From NCBI GenBank assembly GCA_910585785.1, contig CAJUEV010000006.1:1-64000 (forward strand): a stretch of 64,000 nt of DNA, written 5' to 3'. This DNA is from an uncultured Christensenella sp. (lineage in GTDB: Bacteria > Bacillota > Clostridia > Christensenellales > Borkfalkiaceae). Under the pieces are notes generated by a model, which saw only the letters and a list, made by a program, of their open reading frames with translations, ran no database searches and had not been told where the DNA came from. Each line of letters starts with the position of its first letter. Position 1 is the first letter of the stretch. Made by a program: the position numbers and the translations under genes. Below, one piece after another: positions 33,082 through 41,320 of this stretch.

Positions 33082-34581
33082 TTAAATTCTGTCCGTCTCT
33101 TTCGCGGTCTTTTTCAAAAACTCCGCAAGTTCCGCGTTGAAATCTTCTTTTGTGAAGCGCCTGCTCCAATTTTTATCGGAAACGGTGGAAGGCAAATTCA
33201 TTCTTGCCTCACCGCCCAATGCAAGCAAATCCCAAAGCGGAATTATAACCGTGTTCGCCTTAGAGGCAAAGGCAAGCGCAGCAACCGTTCTGCACGCCGC
33301 TTCCGGTGAAGAAATATCCGCTTTCACCCCCGCTTTCAGACACTCCGCAAGCAGGTCTTTTACGTAAATTTCTTTTTCTTTGCCGTCTAAATCTTCTATG
33401 TATTGTTTTAAGGGCATATTGTCGTGAGTGCCCGTATAGCAAACAAAATTTTCGGTATAGTTTGAAGGTTTATGCTCGTTTTCGGGATTTCCGTCAAAGG
33501 CAAATTCCAGAATTTTCATTCCCGGATAGCCTACGTTTTTCATCAGGCGGCGAACTCCGTCGTCTATTGTTCCCAAATCTTCCGCAACAATGTCGCATCC
33601 CGCAAGCCCTTCAAAAAGTTTTTCTTTGGGACCGTCCGCCCAATGCCCGTTGCGCGCCGTTTTATCTTTTGCGGGCACTTCCCAATACCTGTCGAACCCG
33701 CGGAAATGGTCTATTCTTAAAATATCGAAAAATTTAAAGCACCTGCGCACTCTCTCTCGCCACCAGCAATAGTCGTCCGCGCGCATTTTCTCCCAGTCGT
33801 AAACGGGATTGCCCCACAACTGACCGTCTTCGGTAAACCCGTCGGGCGGGCAGCCTGCCACCACTTCGGCATTGCGTTTTTCGTCCATTTTAAACAGTTT
33901 GTCGCCGTATTTCCACACTTCCGCGCTGTCATACGCAATATAAAGAGGAATATCCCCCATCAACGAAATTCCGCGGGCGTTGGCATAGTCTTTTAGGCGC
34001 TGCCACTGCTTCAAAAACACATATTGCGTAAATTGCCAAAATAATATCTCTTTTTCGTGCTCCGCGCAAAACTTTGCAACGGCTTCTTCGTTATAATCTC
34101 TGTAAGGCGCCGCCCATTCCGTCCACGCGGTATGGTTAAAACTTGCTTTAAGCGCCATAAACACCGCAAAATCGTCGTACTCGCCTTTTTTTATGAAATT
34201 GCGAAAATCTTCGCCGCCGTCAAAGCGAGTGAACGCCTTGTTTAAAAGCGCAATTTTTTCGGTAAATTGTTTTCCGTAATTTACTCGCGTGCCGCAGTCC
34301 GCAAGAGCGGATAATTTAATTTCGCCCTCTTTCAGCAATCCTTCTTCCGCAAGCGTTTGCAAATCTATAAAATAATAGTTTAAAGCGTCCGCCGAACAGG
34401 ACTGATAGGGACTGTCGCCGTAATTTGTGGGATTAAGCGGTAAAACCTGCCAAACTTTACCCCCGACGGCGTGCAGATAATCTATAAAATTATATGCTTC
34501 TTTACCAAGCGTTCCTATACCCTCGCCGGACGGAAGCGCCGAAACGGGAAGCAGTATGCCGAAATTTCTTTTATTTTTCAT
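33082..34581 (-). CDS. malQ: 4-alpha-glucanotransferase (amylomaltase)
   Basis: GH77 disproportionating enzyme, 499 residues. Seen: RNFGILLPVSALPSGEGIGT, WQVLPLNPTNYGDSPYQS, the catalytic region LRIDHFRGFDRYW (nucleophile Asp), DIVAEDLGTID (acid Glu) and THDNMPL. It rearranges short maltodextrins into chains usable by the phosphorylase. It is first in the operon, behind a TTGACT-N16-TATAAT promoter carrying LacI-type operators, with a leader of about 50 nt. Confidence 0.95.
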   Translation of the reverse strand: MKNKRNFGILLPVSALPSGEGIGTLGKEAYNFIDYLHAVGGKVWQVLPLNPTNYGDSPYQSCSADALNYYFIDLQTLAEEGLLKEGEIKLSALADCGTRVNYGKQFTEKIALLNKAFTRFDGGEDFRNFIKKGEYDDFAVFMALKASFNHTAWTEWAAPYRDYNEEAVAKFCAEHEKEILFWQFTQYVFLKQWQRLKDYANARGISLMGDIPLYIAYDSAEVWKYGDKLFKMDEKRNAEVVAGCPPDGFTEDGQLWGNPVYDWEKMRADDYCWWRERVRRCFKFFDILRIDHFRGFDRYWEVPAKDKTARNGHWADGPKEKLFEGLAGCDIVAEDLGTIDDGVRRLMKNVGYPGMKILEFAFDGNPENEHKPSNYTENFVCYTGTHDNMPLKQYIEDLDGKEKEIYVKDLLAECLKAGVKADISSPEAACRTVAALAFASKANTVIIPLWDLLALGGEARMNLPSTVSDKNWSRRFTKEDFNAELAEFLKKTAKETDRI

Positions 34582-34605
34582 TATCCCATCGTCCGAATAA
34601 CCTGC

Positions 34606-34662
34606 GCGAAAACTATTTAGTTATTTTCGAAAATATTATATCATAGTTTTCGCAAAAGTCAA
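34606..34662 (-). promoter_or_regulatory. malQ operon promoter with LacI-type operators
   Basis: Minus strand: TTGACT (34657-34662), 16-bp spacer, TATAAT (34635-34640). An operator in the spacer is centred at 34651.5 (GTTTTCGCAAAA-like), a perfect TATTTTCGAAAATA palindrome lies at the start site (34622-34635, centre 34628.5), and a third half-similar site is at 34606-34616. The first two are 23 bp apart, exactly as in the pullulanase promoter. Confidence 0.75.
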
Positions 34663-34726
34663 TAGAAAAATGAAAGATATTTTTAAAAAATGTAGTTAAT
34701 TTTCATTATCGGCGACTTAAACGGAC

Positions 34727-34755
34727 TTGACGAAGGGTGCGCATTGCTGTATAAT
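34727..34755 (+). promoter_or_regulatory. Promoter of the LacI-family regulator
   Basis: TTGACG (34727-34732), 17-bp spacer, TATAAT (34750-34755), followed by a ribosome binding site and the ATG at 34789. Confidence 0.65.
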
Positions 34756-34788
34756 TTATATAACTTTTGAATAAAGAGGGTCGGACAA

Positions 34789-35772
34789 ATGACGATTAAA
34801 GAAATTTCGGAAGCGCTGAACGTTTCTATAAGCACTGTTTCGAAAGCGCTTAACGACGCTACCGACATTGCGGAAGACACAAAAGCGAAAATACAGGAAT
34901 ACGCCGAAAGCGTGGGCTACAAACTTAAAGCGCGCCGCCAGCCGCTGCGCAGAATTTGCGCAATGTACGAGAGAGTAGACTCAGATACCAGAAACAACAT
35001 TTTAAACCACGTTATTTCTTCCTTTACGGACATTGCGATAGCAAACAATTACGAGGTTATGATAGATTACGTTGTTTCAAAACCGGTGGACTTCGATTTG
35101 AACGACTACCTTATTTTAAACAACTTCTGCGCCGCGTTTATTGTGGGAATGAACTTCAAAAGCAGAATATACAAGCAAATCAAGCACACCACCGTTCCCC
35201 TCGTTTTGTTGGATAACAGGGTTTCGGATATGCCGCTTATATCTTCCGTTTCAAGCGAAAACACAAGCGCGATTGTTTCGGCAATTAAATATTTAAGCAA
35301 AAATGGACATTCCAAAATAGGCTTTTTGATGGGCGAAAAGGATTCGCAGGTTTCCGCCGAAAGGCTTGCGGGCTACATTTCGGGGCTTGCACGCCGTGGA
35401 ATAGAGTTCAATCACGAATACATTTATTACGGCGATTTCACAAAATCCGCAGGCGAAGAAGCCGCCGCATATTTTACCGAAACTGACGTAACCGCGGTTA
35501 TATGCAGTTCGGACATTATGGCTATGGGACTTATAGACGGAATTAAGGCGTGCGGTAAAAGCGTGCCCGAAGATATTTCCGTTATAGGCTTTGACGACTT
35601 GAATCTGCTTAAATTCACGTCGTACAACCTTACCACTATGAAGCAGGATTTCAACCGTCTGGGCGAGGAAGCGTTCAGACAGATTACAGATATGCTTGAA
35701 GGGCGCGCCTCGCAGCAAGTTATGCTTGATTGCAAACTTATAGAGCGCGGCAGCGTAAAGCAACTTAACTGA
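34789..35772 (+). CDS. LacI-family regulator of the maltodextrin genes
   Basis: A 327-residue repressor. N-terminal HTH MTIKEISEALNVSISTVSKAL with hinge (residues 1-55), then a periplasmic-binding-fold effector domain (for example KNGHSKIGFLMGEKDSQVSAERLAGY and VIGFDDLNLLKFTSYNLTTM). It is divergent from malQ, whose promoter and that of the pullulanase share TTTTCGAAAA-type operators, the likely targets. The ligand is probably a maltodextrin, by context. It ends in a bidirectional terminator. Confidence 0.93.
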   Translation: MTIKEISEALNVSISTVSKALNDATDIAEDTKAKIQEYAESVGYKLKARRQPLRRICAMYERVDSDTRNNILNHVISSFTDIAIANNYEVMIDYVVSKPVDFDLNDYLILNNFCAAFIVGMNFKSRIYKQIKHTTVPLVLLDNRVSDMPLISSVSSENTSAIVSAIKYLSKNGHSKIGFLMGEKDSQVSAERLAGYISGLARRGIEFNHEYIYYGDFTKSAGEEAAAYFTETDVTAVICSSDIMAMGLIDGIKACGKSVPEDISVIGFDDLNLLKFTSYNLTTMKQDFNRLGEEAFRQITDMLEGRASQQVMLDCKLIERGSVKQLN

Positions 35773-35785
35773 GCGTAAATACACG

Positions 35786-35828
35786 GCGCCCCGCGGACTA
35801 AAATTTTAGTCCGCGGGGCGCTTTTTTT
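35786..35828. terminator. Bidirectional terminator after the LacI-type gene
   Basis: Perfect long stem GCGCCCCGCGGACTAAAA with its complement (35786-35821), then TTTTTTT on the plus strand. It lies between the convergent LacI-type and HAD genes. Confidence 0.85.
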
Positions 35829-35840
35829 GTCGTTCCTATT

Positions 35841-36548
35841 TTATTTTTTGCTTTCGTTTATAAGGTAGTCATAAAATTCGCAAAATTTATCGGTTGCGAA
35901 ATCGGCGCAATCCCCCGCCGTAACAACACTGTCGCTTGCAGGCGAAAGGTTGCTTTTAACGTACGCGGTTTTAAGCCCCGCGCCTTTCGCGCCCAAAATA
36001 TCCGCGCAAAAATCGTTGCCCGCGTAAACCGCCTCCGCTCTGTTTATGCCGTACCTTAGCAAAATTTCTTCAAAAAACTCTTTTGCGGGCTTTTTTCTGC
36101 CGAAATCCGAAGAAAGCAAAACTCCGTCAAAGTATTTTGTAAGTTTAAGTTTTTCAAGTTCCGCAACGGTAAAACAGGATTGCGCGTTTGAAAGAAGATA
36201 CACTTTATTGCCGCCGCCCTTCAACGTTTGCAAAAGTTTGTCCGTACCGCGGTATTTTTTAAGTTTTTTGCGCGATTTTTTTCTGAAAAAAGCCGCCGCG
36301 CGCAAAACCTCGTCCTCGTCCGCGCCGTTTAGAAGCGTTTTAAATACGTTTAAAAGATTTATTTCGTAATTTTCCGCGTCCGCTTCGCGTTGGGCAAGCG
36401 CGCATAAACGCAGGTATTCCGCGCGGAAATCGCCGAATTGAGGATTTATGCGCCTGAAATATTTTTCAACCGCGCGCCAGAACCTTTCGCCGTTTTCGTC
36501 CGTGCGTATATCAACCAGCGTACCGTACAAATCGAATATAAAAACCAT
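35841..36548 (-). CDS. HAD-family hydrolase
   Basis: A 235-residue phosphatase-like protein. Seen: motif I FIFDLYGTLVDIRTD, motif II VYLLSNAQSC, motif III lysine RKKPAKEFF and motif IV YAGNDFCADILGAKGAG. A helical cap lies between motifs I and II (subclass Ia/b type). The substrate is unknown; phosphosugars are common in this subgroup. It lies at the edge of the maltodextrin region, in the same direction as the lipoprotein and pullulanase genes and downstream of them. Confidence 0.85.
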   Translation of the reverse strand: MVFIFDLYGTLVDIRTDENGERFWRAVEKYFRRINPQFGDFRAEYLRLCALAQREADAENYEINLLNVFKTLLNGADEDEVLRAAAFFRKKSRKKLKKYRGTDKLLQTLKGGGNKVYLLSNAQSCFTVAELEKLKLTKYFDGVLLSSDFGRKKPAKEFFEEILLRYGINRAEAVYAGNDFCADILGAKGAGLKTAYVKSNLSPASDSVVTAGDCADFATDKFCEFYDYLINESKK

Positions 36549-36564
36549 AATTCAAAAATATTAA

Positions 36565-36589
36565 TCGGCGCGGGGAACACCCGCGCCGA
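36565..36589 (-). terminator. Terminator of the starch-binding lipoprotein gene
   Basis: Stem TCGGCGCGG (36565-36573) with CCGCGCCGA (36581-36589). The minus strand continues TTAATATTTTT. Confidence 0.6.
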
Positions 36590-36629
36590 CAATTTACGTA
36601 TGAATGCGCCTTTCTGCGCGCCGCAACAA

Positions 36630-38207
36630 TTACTCAGCCGCCTTTACAAAAGTCAATTCTTTCGTTTCGGGGTTGAACGTAAACGTATGCATACCCGTTT
36701 CGGTTACGTATTTGTTGCCGGTTTTCGTGCCCGCGTTCTGTTCGTCCTTGTTCATAAGCGTGCAGCCGTAAACAACTTTCACCGCCATTTTGATGTTTTC
36801 GACGTTGTCGCACCATTCGGGATGAGTCAGCCAATCGAACTGTGCAGTTACGTCCGCAACGTTAAACTGGCAGGTAAACATAGCGCCGTCCGCCACCATT
36901 ACAGGGGTTACGTCCTGTTTGATTTCAAAGTCAATCTTGTTATTTTCAGCGTCAAGGAACGTTCCTACAAGATAATAGGAGCAAAGCGCATATTCAATTG
37001 TTTCGCCTTCAAGAGTGAATTTTACAAAGTAAGTGCCTGCGTCAAGTTTGAAGTTGGCGTCCGTACCGTCTTTGCCGTACCATTTGTCGGTAAGCGCGTT
37101 GTAAAGTTTAAACTCGGTAGTTCCGTCAACGGTAACCGTACCCGTCCAATAAGATTTATCGGCGGATTCGGTAAGGTGCCAATCATCTACGTTTTCGCTC
37201 CAGCTCATACCGGGAACGCTGCCTCTGAAATACATATCGTGCGTGCCGGCAGCAATTGTAATCGCGCCGGTAGCCTGATTGAATTCGATAGAATATTTAC
37301 CTACGGGCAAAAGATTGAACTTTTTATCGGAGCCGGCAGGATATACGTCCGCGTCGTCCAAATCGGTGAGTTCAACCGTAGCGTACTCCTCGGAAGTTGC
37401 AACGTACGTCTTTTTGTCCTTTCTGTTGTAAAGCTGAATAGCGGCAAATTCCGCGCCTTCCTCTACAAGCGCGCCCGTTGCGTCCCTTGCAAGGTCGTCT
37501 TCGGTAATTTCAAGCTGAGCGGTCCACGTTACAACGTCGCCCGCAATATTTTCAGCCAAAGGATACAAATCGGAGTCCGCGCCCCAGCCGAAGCCGTTTA
37601 CGTCGCCGTAAATCCACATATCGTGGGTTACTTCTATCGCTTTATCCTTTTTAACGGATATAACGGGCTGTTTGTCTTTTTCCGCGGGGAAAGTTTTAAG
37701 CGTGAACGTATACGTGCCTTCCTCGCCCTTGACAAGCGACATATTGTGCGCGTTAGAGCCGCCCGCCGTGGTGAATATGGTTTTGCCGTCCATTTTTACC
37801 ACGCCCGATTCGCCTTCGCCTTCATAACCTTCTACGTTTTCAATGCCTATTTGTCTTGCCCAAAGTTCGTCGTCGGTCGCCTGTTCGTCGGCGCTTGTTT
37901 TGTACAGGAATTTAAAAGAATATCCCTTGTCGATGTTGCCCGCATAAATATCAAGCGTAAGGGTAAACACGTTTTCGTCTTTCTTCGTTTCGTCGCGTTT
38001 AAACTTTGCGTTCTCTCTGATTACGGCAGGTTTCCAGTTGCCCACAACGTCGTTGCCAAGCGTTCCCTTTGTGTCGGCGCCAACGGCGTACCATACGTTG
38101 GTGTCCTCCACAAACTTATCGCCATTTTTACACGCCGCCAGCAGCGCAATGCCGCCGACTGCCATTGCCGCCGACATAATCAGCGCAACGCCCTTTTTTA
38201 CCTTCAT
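36630..38207 (-). CDS. Secreted modular lipoprotein, probable starch-binding
   Basis: A 525-residue lipoprotein. Signal peptide with lipobox LLAAC (cysteine about residue 26). The mature part is made of about four beta-sandwich modules with repeated aromatic patterns such as MWIYGDVNGFGWG, MYFRGSVPGMSW and KLYNALTDKWYG, similar to SusE/SusF or CBM-like starch-binding repeats. It has no catalytic residues. The ribosome binding site is GGAGG. It follows the pullulanase gene, and its product probably holds starch or pullulan at the surface. The exact CBM family is not certain. Confidence 0.7.
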   Translation of the reverse strand: MKVKKGVALIMSAAMAVGGIALLAACKNGDKFVEDTNVWYAVGADTKGTLGNDVVGNWKPAVIRENAKFKRDETKKDENVFTLTLDIYAGNIDKGYSFKFLYKTSADEQATDDELWARQIGIENVEGYEGEGESGVVKMDGKTIFTTAGGSNAHNMSLVKGEEGTYTFTLKTFPAEKDKQPVISVKKDKAIEVTHDMWIYGDVNGFGWGADSDLYPLAENIAGDVVTWTAQLEITEDDLARDATGALVEEGAEFAAIQLYNRKDKKTYVATSEEYATVELTDLDDADVYPAGSDKKFNLLPVGKYSIEFNQATGAITIAAGTHDMYFRGSVPGMSWSENVDDWHLTESADKSYWTGTVTVDGTTEFKLYNALTDKWYGKDGTDANFKLDAGTYFVKFTLEGETIEYALCSYYLVGTFLDAENNKIDFEIKQDVTPVMVADGAMFTCQFNVADVTAQFDWLTHPEWCDNVENIKMAVKVVYGCTLMNKDEQNAGTKTGNKYVTETGMHTFTFNPETKELTFVKAAE

Positions 38208-38273
38208 TTTTTTCCTCCAAAAAATTGTTATTAACCAGCCCTCCGAACGGGCACAAGTTCTTTAAAATATTTT

Positions 38274-38314
38274 TAGTCGTTTGCTTACAAACGACTAAGG
38301 GGGCGCCCCCTTAG
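38274..38314 (-). other. Nested hairpins between pullulanase and lipoprotein genes
   Basis: A TAGTCGTTT stem (38274-38282 with AAACGACTA at 38289-38297) adjoins the palindrome CTAAGGGGGCGCCCCCTTAG (38295-38314). Either could attenuate or stabilise the message between the two genes. Confidence 0.5.
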
Positions 38315-38343
38315 ATAAATTCGTTGTTTGATTTTTTGTTTTT

Positions 38344-41004
38344 TTACGCTTTTACGTCAAGTTTATAAACGTAGCAGCTTAATCCGCTTATGCTCTTTGC
38401 TCCGCTCTCATCTTCCGCAATTACGGAAGCGCCAGCCTGCGTGCCGTTTACGTACAAATCCCAATTACCCGCGGGCAGCGTATAATTTTTAGCCGTTTCT
38501 TCGGCGTTGTAAATTATAAGCAGTTTTTCGTTAGTATCGAGATTAGTCATTGTAAGCGCGACAAACGCGCCGTCTTTGTATTCAAGCTTGCAAACGTATT
38601 TACGCAATTTTTCGTTTGCCGCATAGTTAAGCCTCAACGTTTCGCAACTCTTACGGAATTCGATAAGTCCTTTATAGTACTGCATTGTTTTGTACTGTTC
38701 GCTGTTTTTGGAAAGAGCGTTCCAATCTATGTTGTTTACCGCGTCCGAAGCGTTGTAACTGTTTTCGTTGTAAGTGCCGTCCTCGTTCTTTTTAGTGCGC
38801 AGCATTTCTTCGCCCGCCTGCATAAAAGGAACGCCCAGCGAAGTTTGCACAATCGCCGCGGTAAGCCTGTTCATAGCGGCGCGCTTTGTAAGGGTGTCCG
38901 CGCCCTCGCCGTAAACGTGGCATATTCTGTCCCAAAGCGTGTTATTGTCGTGCGCGGAAGCGTAGTTTATAACCTGCGTGGGATTGGAAGCGTACCAGCC
39001 GTTGCCCGCGCCGAAGTTCTTCACGTTATAGCAGCCGGTTACGCCGAACAGCACTTTGTTTAAATAGCTTGCCTTCGCGCCCGTGGCAAAACCGGTATCG
39101 TTTATTTCGAAAACCGAACCTTTAAGCCCGTCGCGAAGCACGTCGTTGAACATTGCAATTCCGTTTACACCGCCCGTGGACGTACCCTTGTTAAGTTTCA
39201 TAAGGTTGCTTAACGTGGCTTGTTCCGCCTCAGGCAGGGTTGTGCCGCCGCCCAGCCAGCCTTCGCCGTAAATAAGCGCTTCGGGATTAGCCGCGTGCAC
39301 CGCCTTTTCAACTTCCTGCATAGTCGTCAAATCGTGCGCGCCCATAAGGTCGAAACGGAAGCCGTCAAGGTTGTATTCGCTTTGCCAGTATTTGACCGAG
39401 TCTACTATATACTTGCGCACCATAGCGCGTTCGGAAGCGGTTTCGTTTCCGCAGCCCGAGCCGTTGGCGGGAGTGCCTCCGTCATAACGGTAATAGTAGT
39501 AAGGAACTATTTTATTGAGGTTGGAATCAAGCGAGTACGTATGGTTGTAAACCACGTCCATAACCACGCTTATGCCCGCGTTATGCAACGCCTGAACCAT
39601 TTGCTTGTATTCGTTTACGCGCACCGCGCCGTTATCGGGGTCGGTGGAGTAACTGCCTTCCGGCACGTTGTAGTTTTGCGGGTCGTATCCCCAGTTGAAG
39701 CCCTCGTTCTTGCTTTCGTCAACGGAAGCATAGTCGAAAGAAGGCAGCAAGTGCACGTGGGTTACGCCAAGCTGAATAAGATAGTCCAGCCCTACGGGAT
39801 TGCCGTGCTCGTTGGTAAGTCCTCTTTCGGTAAACGCAAGGTACTTGCCTTTATATTTTGAAGAAGCGATTTTGTTGGAGAAGTCGCGCACGTGCACTTC
39901 CCAAATCTGCGCGTCCGTATAATTTTCTACAACGGGATTTTCAAAAGGCGTTTCCGTCCAACCGACGGGGTCCGTTTCGTCCAAATCGAGTATCATACCC
40001 CTCTTGCCGTTCATTCCCGCCGAACGCGCGTAGGGGTCAACCGCCTCCTGCGTGCCGACGGACGTAGTAACCGTGTACGTATAATATTTACCGTTCAGGT
40101 TGGAATTGTAGGTATACGTCCAAACGCCCTTTTCGCCCTTGGTAAGCGGGATATTTTCCACCGCCTCGCCGAAAGTGCCCTCGTTAAACAAATTTAGTTT
40201 AACTTCCGAAGCGGTGGGCGCCCACAGACGGAAAACAGTGGTATCGGCAGTCAGTTGCACGCCTAATTCGCCGTCGTATTTATACGCGGCGTCAAACGCA
40301 GGGCTGGAAAAATAGGTAAGCGGAACCACGCCGACAGAGTCGAATCCGTCCGCTTCCAGCGTGTACGCTTTGGACATATCAAGGTCTTCCGAAAGCGTTA
40401 TTAAATTTTTTACAACGGTGGCAGGTACAACCGTGCCGCCCGCGGAATCTTTTATTTTTATCTTTTCTTTTGCGATTTCCGAATTATCGCTGGTTATTAT
40501 TTTGATATGCCTTAAATCCTGCATATCCGCCAAAGAAATAAATCTCATAACATCAAGGGTTGCGCCCCCGTCCGTACTGGTATAATTGTTGGGGTCGCCC
40601 GCCTTCGTGTAAATTACCGTGTAATCGCCGTCAAGTTTAATTTTTCTGTCGCCGTCGGTACCGTCCTTTTCGGCGTTGCCCCACGACTCGCCGCCGGGGT
40701 CCGAACAATTTACCCTTATTATGTAACCTACTTCCGTAATATCTTCGGGAATGTTTATAACCATTTTAGCGCCGTACGCGCAATCGTGGAATTTGTAACC
40801 TCTGCCGCTGACGTCGCCGTACCAAAGCCAAACGTCGCAGTTTTCATAACCGCCTTCGCGGTTATAGTAAATGGTAAGCTGTCTGTAACCGTCCTCCAAA
40901 GGAAGTTCGTACTCCTTGCCCCCTCCCTTATTGGTGCAGGACGCAAACACAAACAGCGCGGAAAGCGCCACACATAGTGCGGCTAAAAACTTTTTGATTT
41001 TCAT
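38344..41004 (-). CDS. pulA: Secreted pullulanase, type I (lipoprotein)
   Basis: Debranching enzyme cleaving alpha-1,6 links in pullulan and amylopectin; 886 residues. Signal peptide with lipobox FASC (cysteine about residue 23), a PUD/CBM41-like N-terminal module (LTIYYNREGGYENCDVWLW), the CBM48-type module, and the GH13_14 catalytic domain with the pullulanase signature FNWGYDPQNYNVPEGSYS, DVVYNHTYS, DGFRFDLMGAHD and the Glu in IYGEGW. It is surface-anchored, upstream of the starch-binding lipoprotein, and shares its operator arrangement with the malQ operon. Confidence 0.95.
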   Translation of the reverse strand: MKIKKFLAALCVALSALFVFASCTNKGGGKEYELPLEDGYRQLTIYYNREGGYENCDVWLWYGDVSGRGYKFHDCAYGAKMVINIPEDITEVGYIIRVNCSDPGGESWGNAEKDGTDGDRKIKLDGDYTVIYTKAGDPNNYTSTDGGATLDVMRFISLADMQDLRHIKIITSDNSEIAKEKIKIKDSAGGTVVPATVVKNLITLSEDLDMSKAYTLEADGFDSVGVVPLTYFSSPAFDAAYKYDGELGVQLTADTTVFRLWAPTASEVKLNLFNEGTFGEAVENIPLTKGEKGVWTYTYNSNLNGKYYTYTVTTSVGTQEAVDPYARSAGMNGKRGMILDLDETDPVGWTETPFENPVVENYTDAQIWEVHVRDFSNKIASSKYKGKYLAFTERGLTNEHGNPVGLDYLIQLGVTHVHLLPSFDYASVDESKNEGFNWGYDPQNYNVPEGSYSTDPDNGAVRVNEYKQMVQALHNAGISVVMDVVYNHTYSLDSNLNKIVPYYYYRYDGGTPANGSGCGNETASERAMVRKYIVDSVKYWQSEYNLDGFRFDLMGAHDLTTMQEVEKAVHAANPEALIYGEGWLGGGTTLPEAEQATLSNLMKLNKGTSTGGVNGIAMFNDVLRDGLKGSVFEINDTGFATGAKASYLNKVLFGVTGCYNVKNFGAGNGWYASNPTQVINYASAHDNNTLWDRICHVYGEGADTLTKRAAMNRLTAAIVQTSLGVPFMQAGEEMLRTKKNEDGTYNENSYNASDAVNNIDWNALSKNSEQYKTMQYYKGLIEFRKSCETLRLNYAANEKLRKYVCKLEYKDGAFVALTMTNLDTNEKLLIIYNAEETAKNYTLPAGNWDLYVNGTQAGASVIAEDESGAKSISGLSCYVYKLDVKA

Positions 41005-41076
41005 TTCCCTTGTTTTCCCTTATTTTTTTCCCAATAACGTCTCGCTTACGAAAAAACAATTTCTCAATAAGTCGAG

Positions 41077-41116
41077 TTTTCGAAAATTATTATATCATAT
41101 TTTCGAAATATGTCAA
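41077..41116 (-). promoter_or_regulatory. pulA promoter with LacI-type operators
   Basis: Minus strand: TTGACA (41111-41116), 16-bp spacer, TATAAT (41089-41094). One TTTTCGAAA-type site is in the spacer (centre 41104.5) and TTTTCGAAAA lies at the start site (41077-41086, centre 41081.5). The 23-bp spacing equals that in the malQ promoter, and the sequence between -35 and +1 is nearly the same. Confidence 0.75.
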
Positions 41117-41271
41117 TACTTTATGTGCAAATTTTTCATAAAATGATATTTATTTTAAAACGGCAGGCGTTACGGCAAAAAACCGCTTTTGCCTTTAAAA
41201 AACATAATTTACGCCAAATATCGCGCCGTCGAAAAATAATACGAAAATAGCAAGCGTTTTAAAAAAATTTT

Positions 41272-41310
41272 TACACGAAAAAGCGGAAGCAAATTATCTT
41301 GCCTCCGCTT
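41272..41310 (-). terminator. Terminator of the lipase-LRR gene
   Basis: Hairpin AAGCGGAAGCAA with TTGCCTCCGCTT (41281-41310, one mismatch), followed on the minus strand by TTTTTCGTG. Confidence 0.6.
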
Positions 41311-41320
41311 ATTTTAATTT

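Larger units (their letters stand above)
41005..41320 (-). other. Intergenic region holding the pulA promoter and the lipase-LRR gene terminator
   Basis: The 316-bp interval contains the pulA promoter/operators (41077-41116) and the terminator hairpin (41272-41310). The middle part is AT-rich and shows no gene. Confidence 0.5.

Noticed and set aside
36438..38234. 598-codon open frame on the plus strand opposite the starch-binding lipoprotein gene
   Set aside because: Its product has no recognisable domain and low-complexity basic composition. The minus-strand frame has a signal peptide, lipobox, ribosome binding site and modular repeats.
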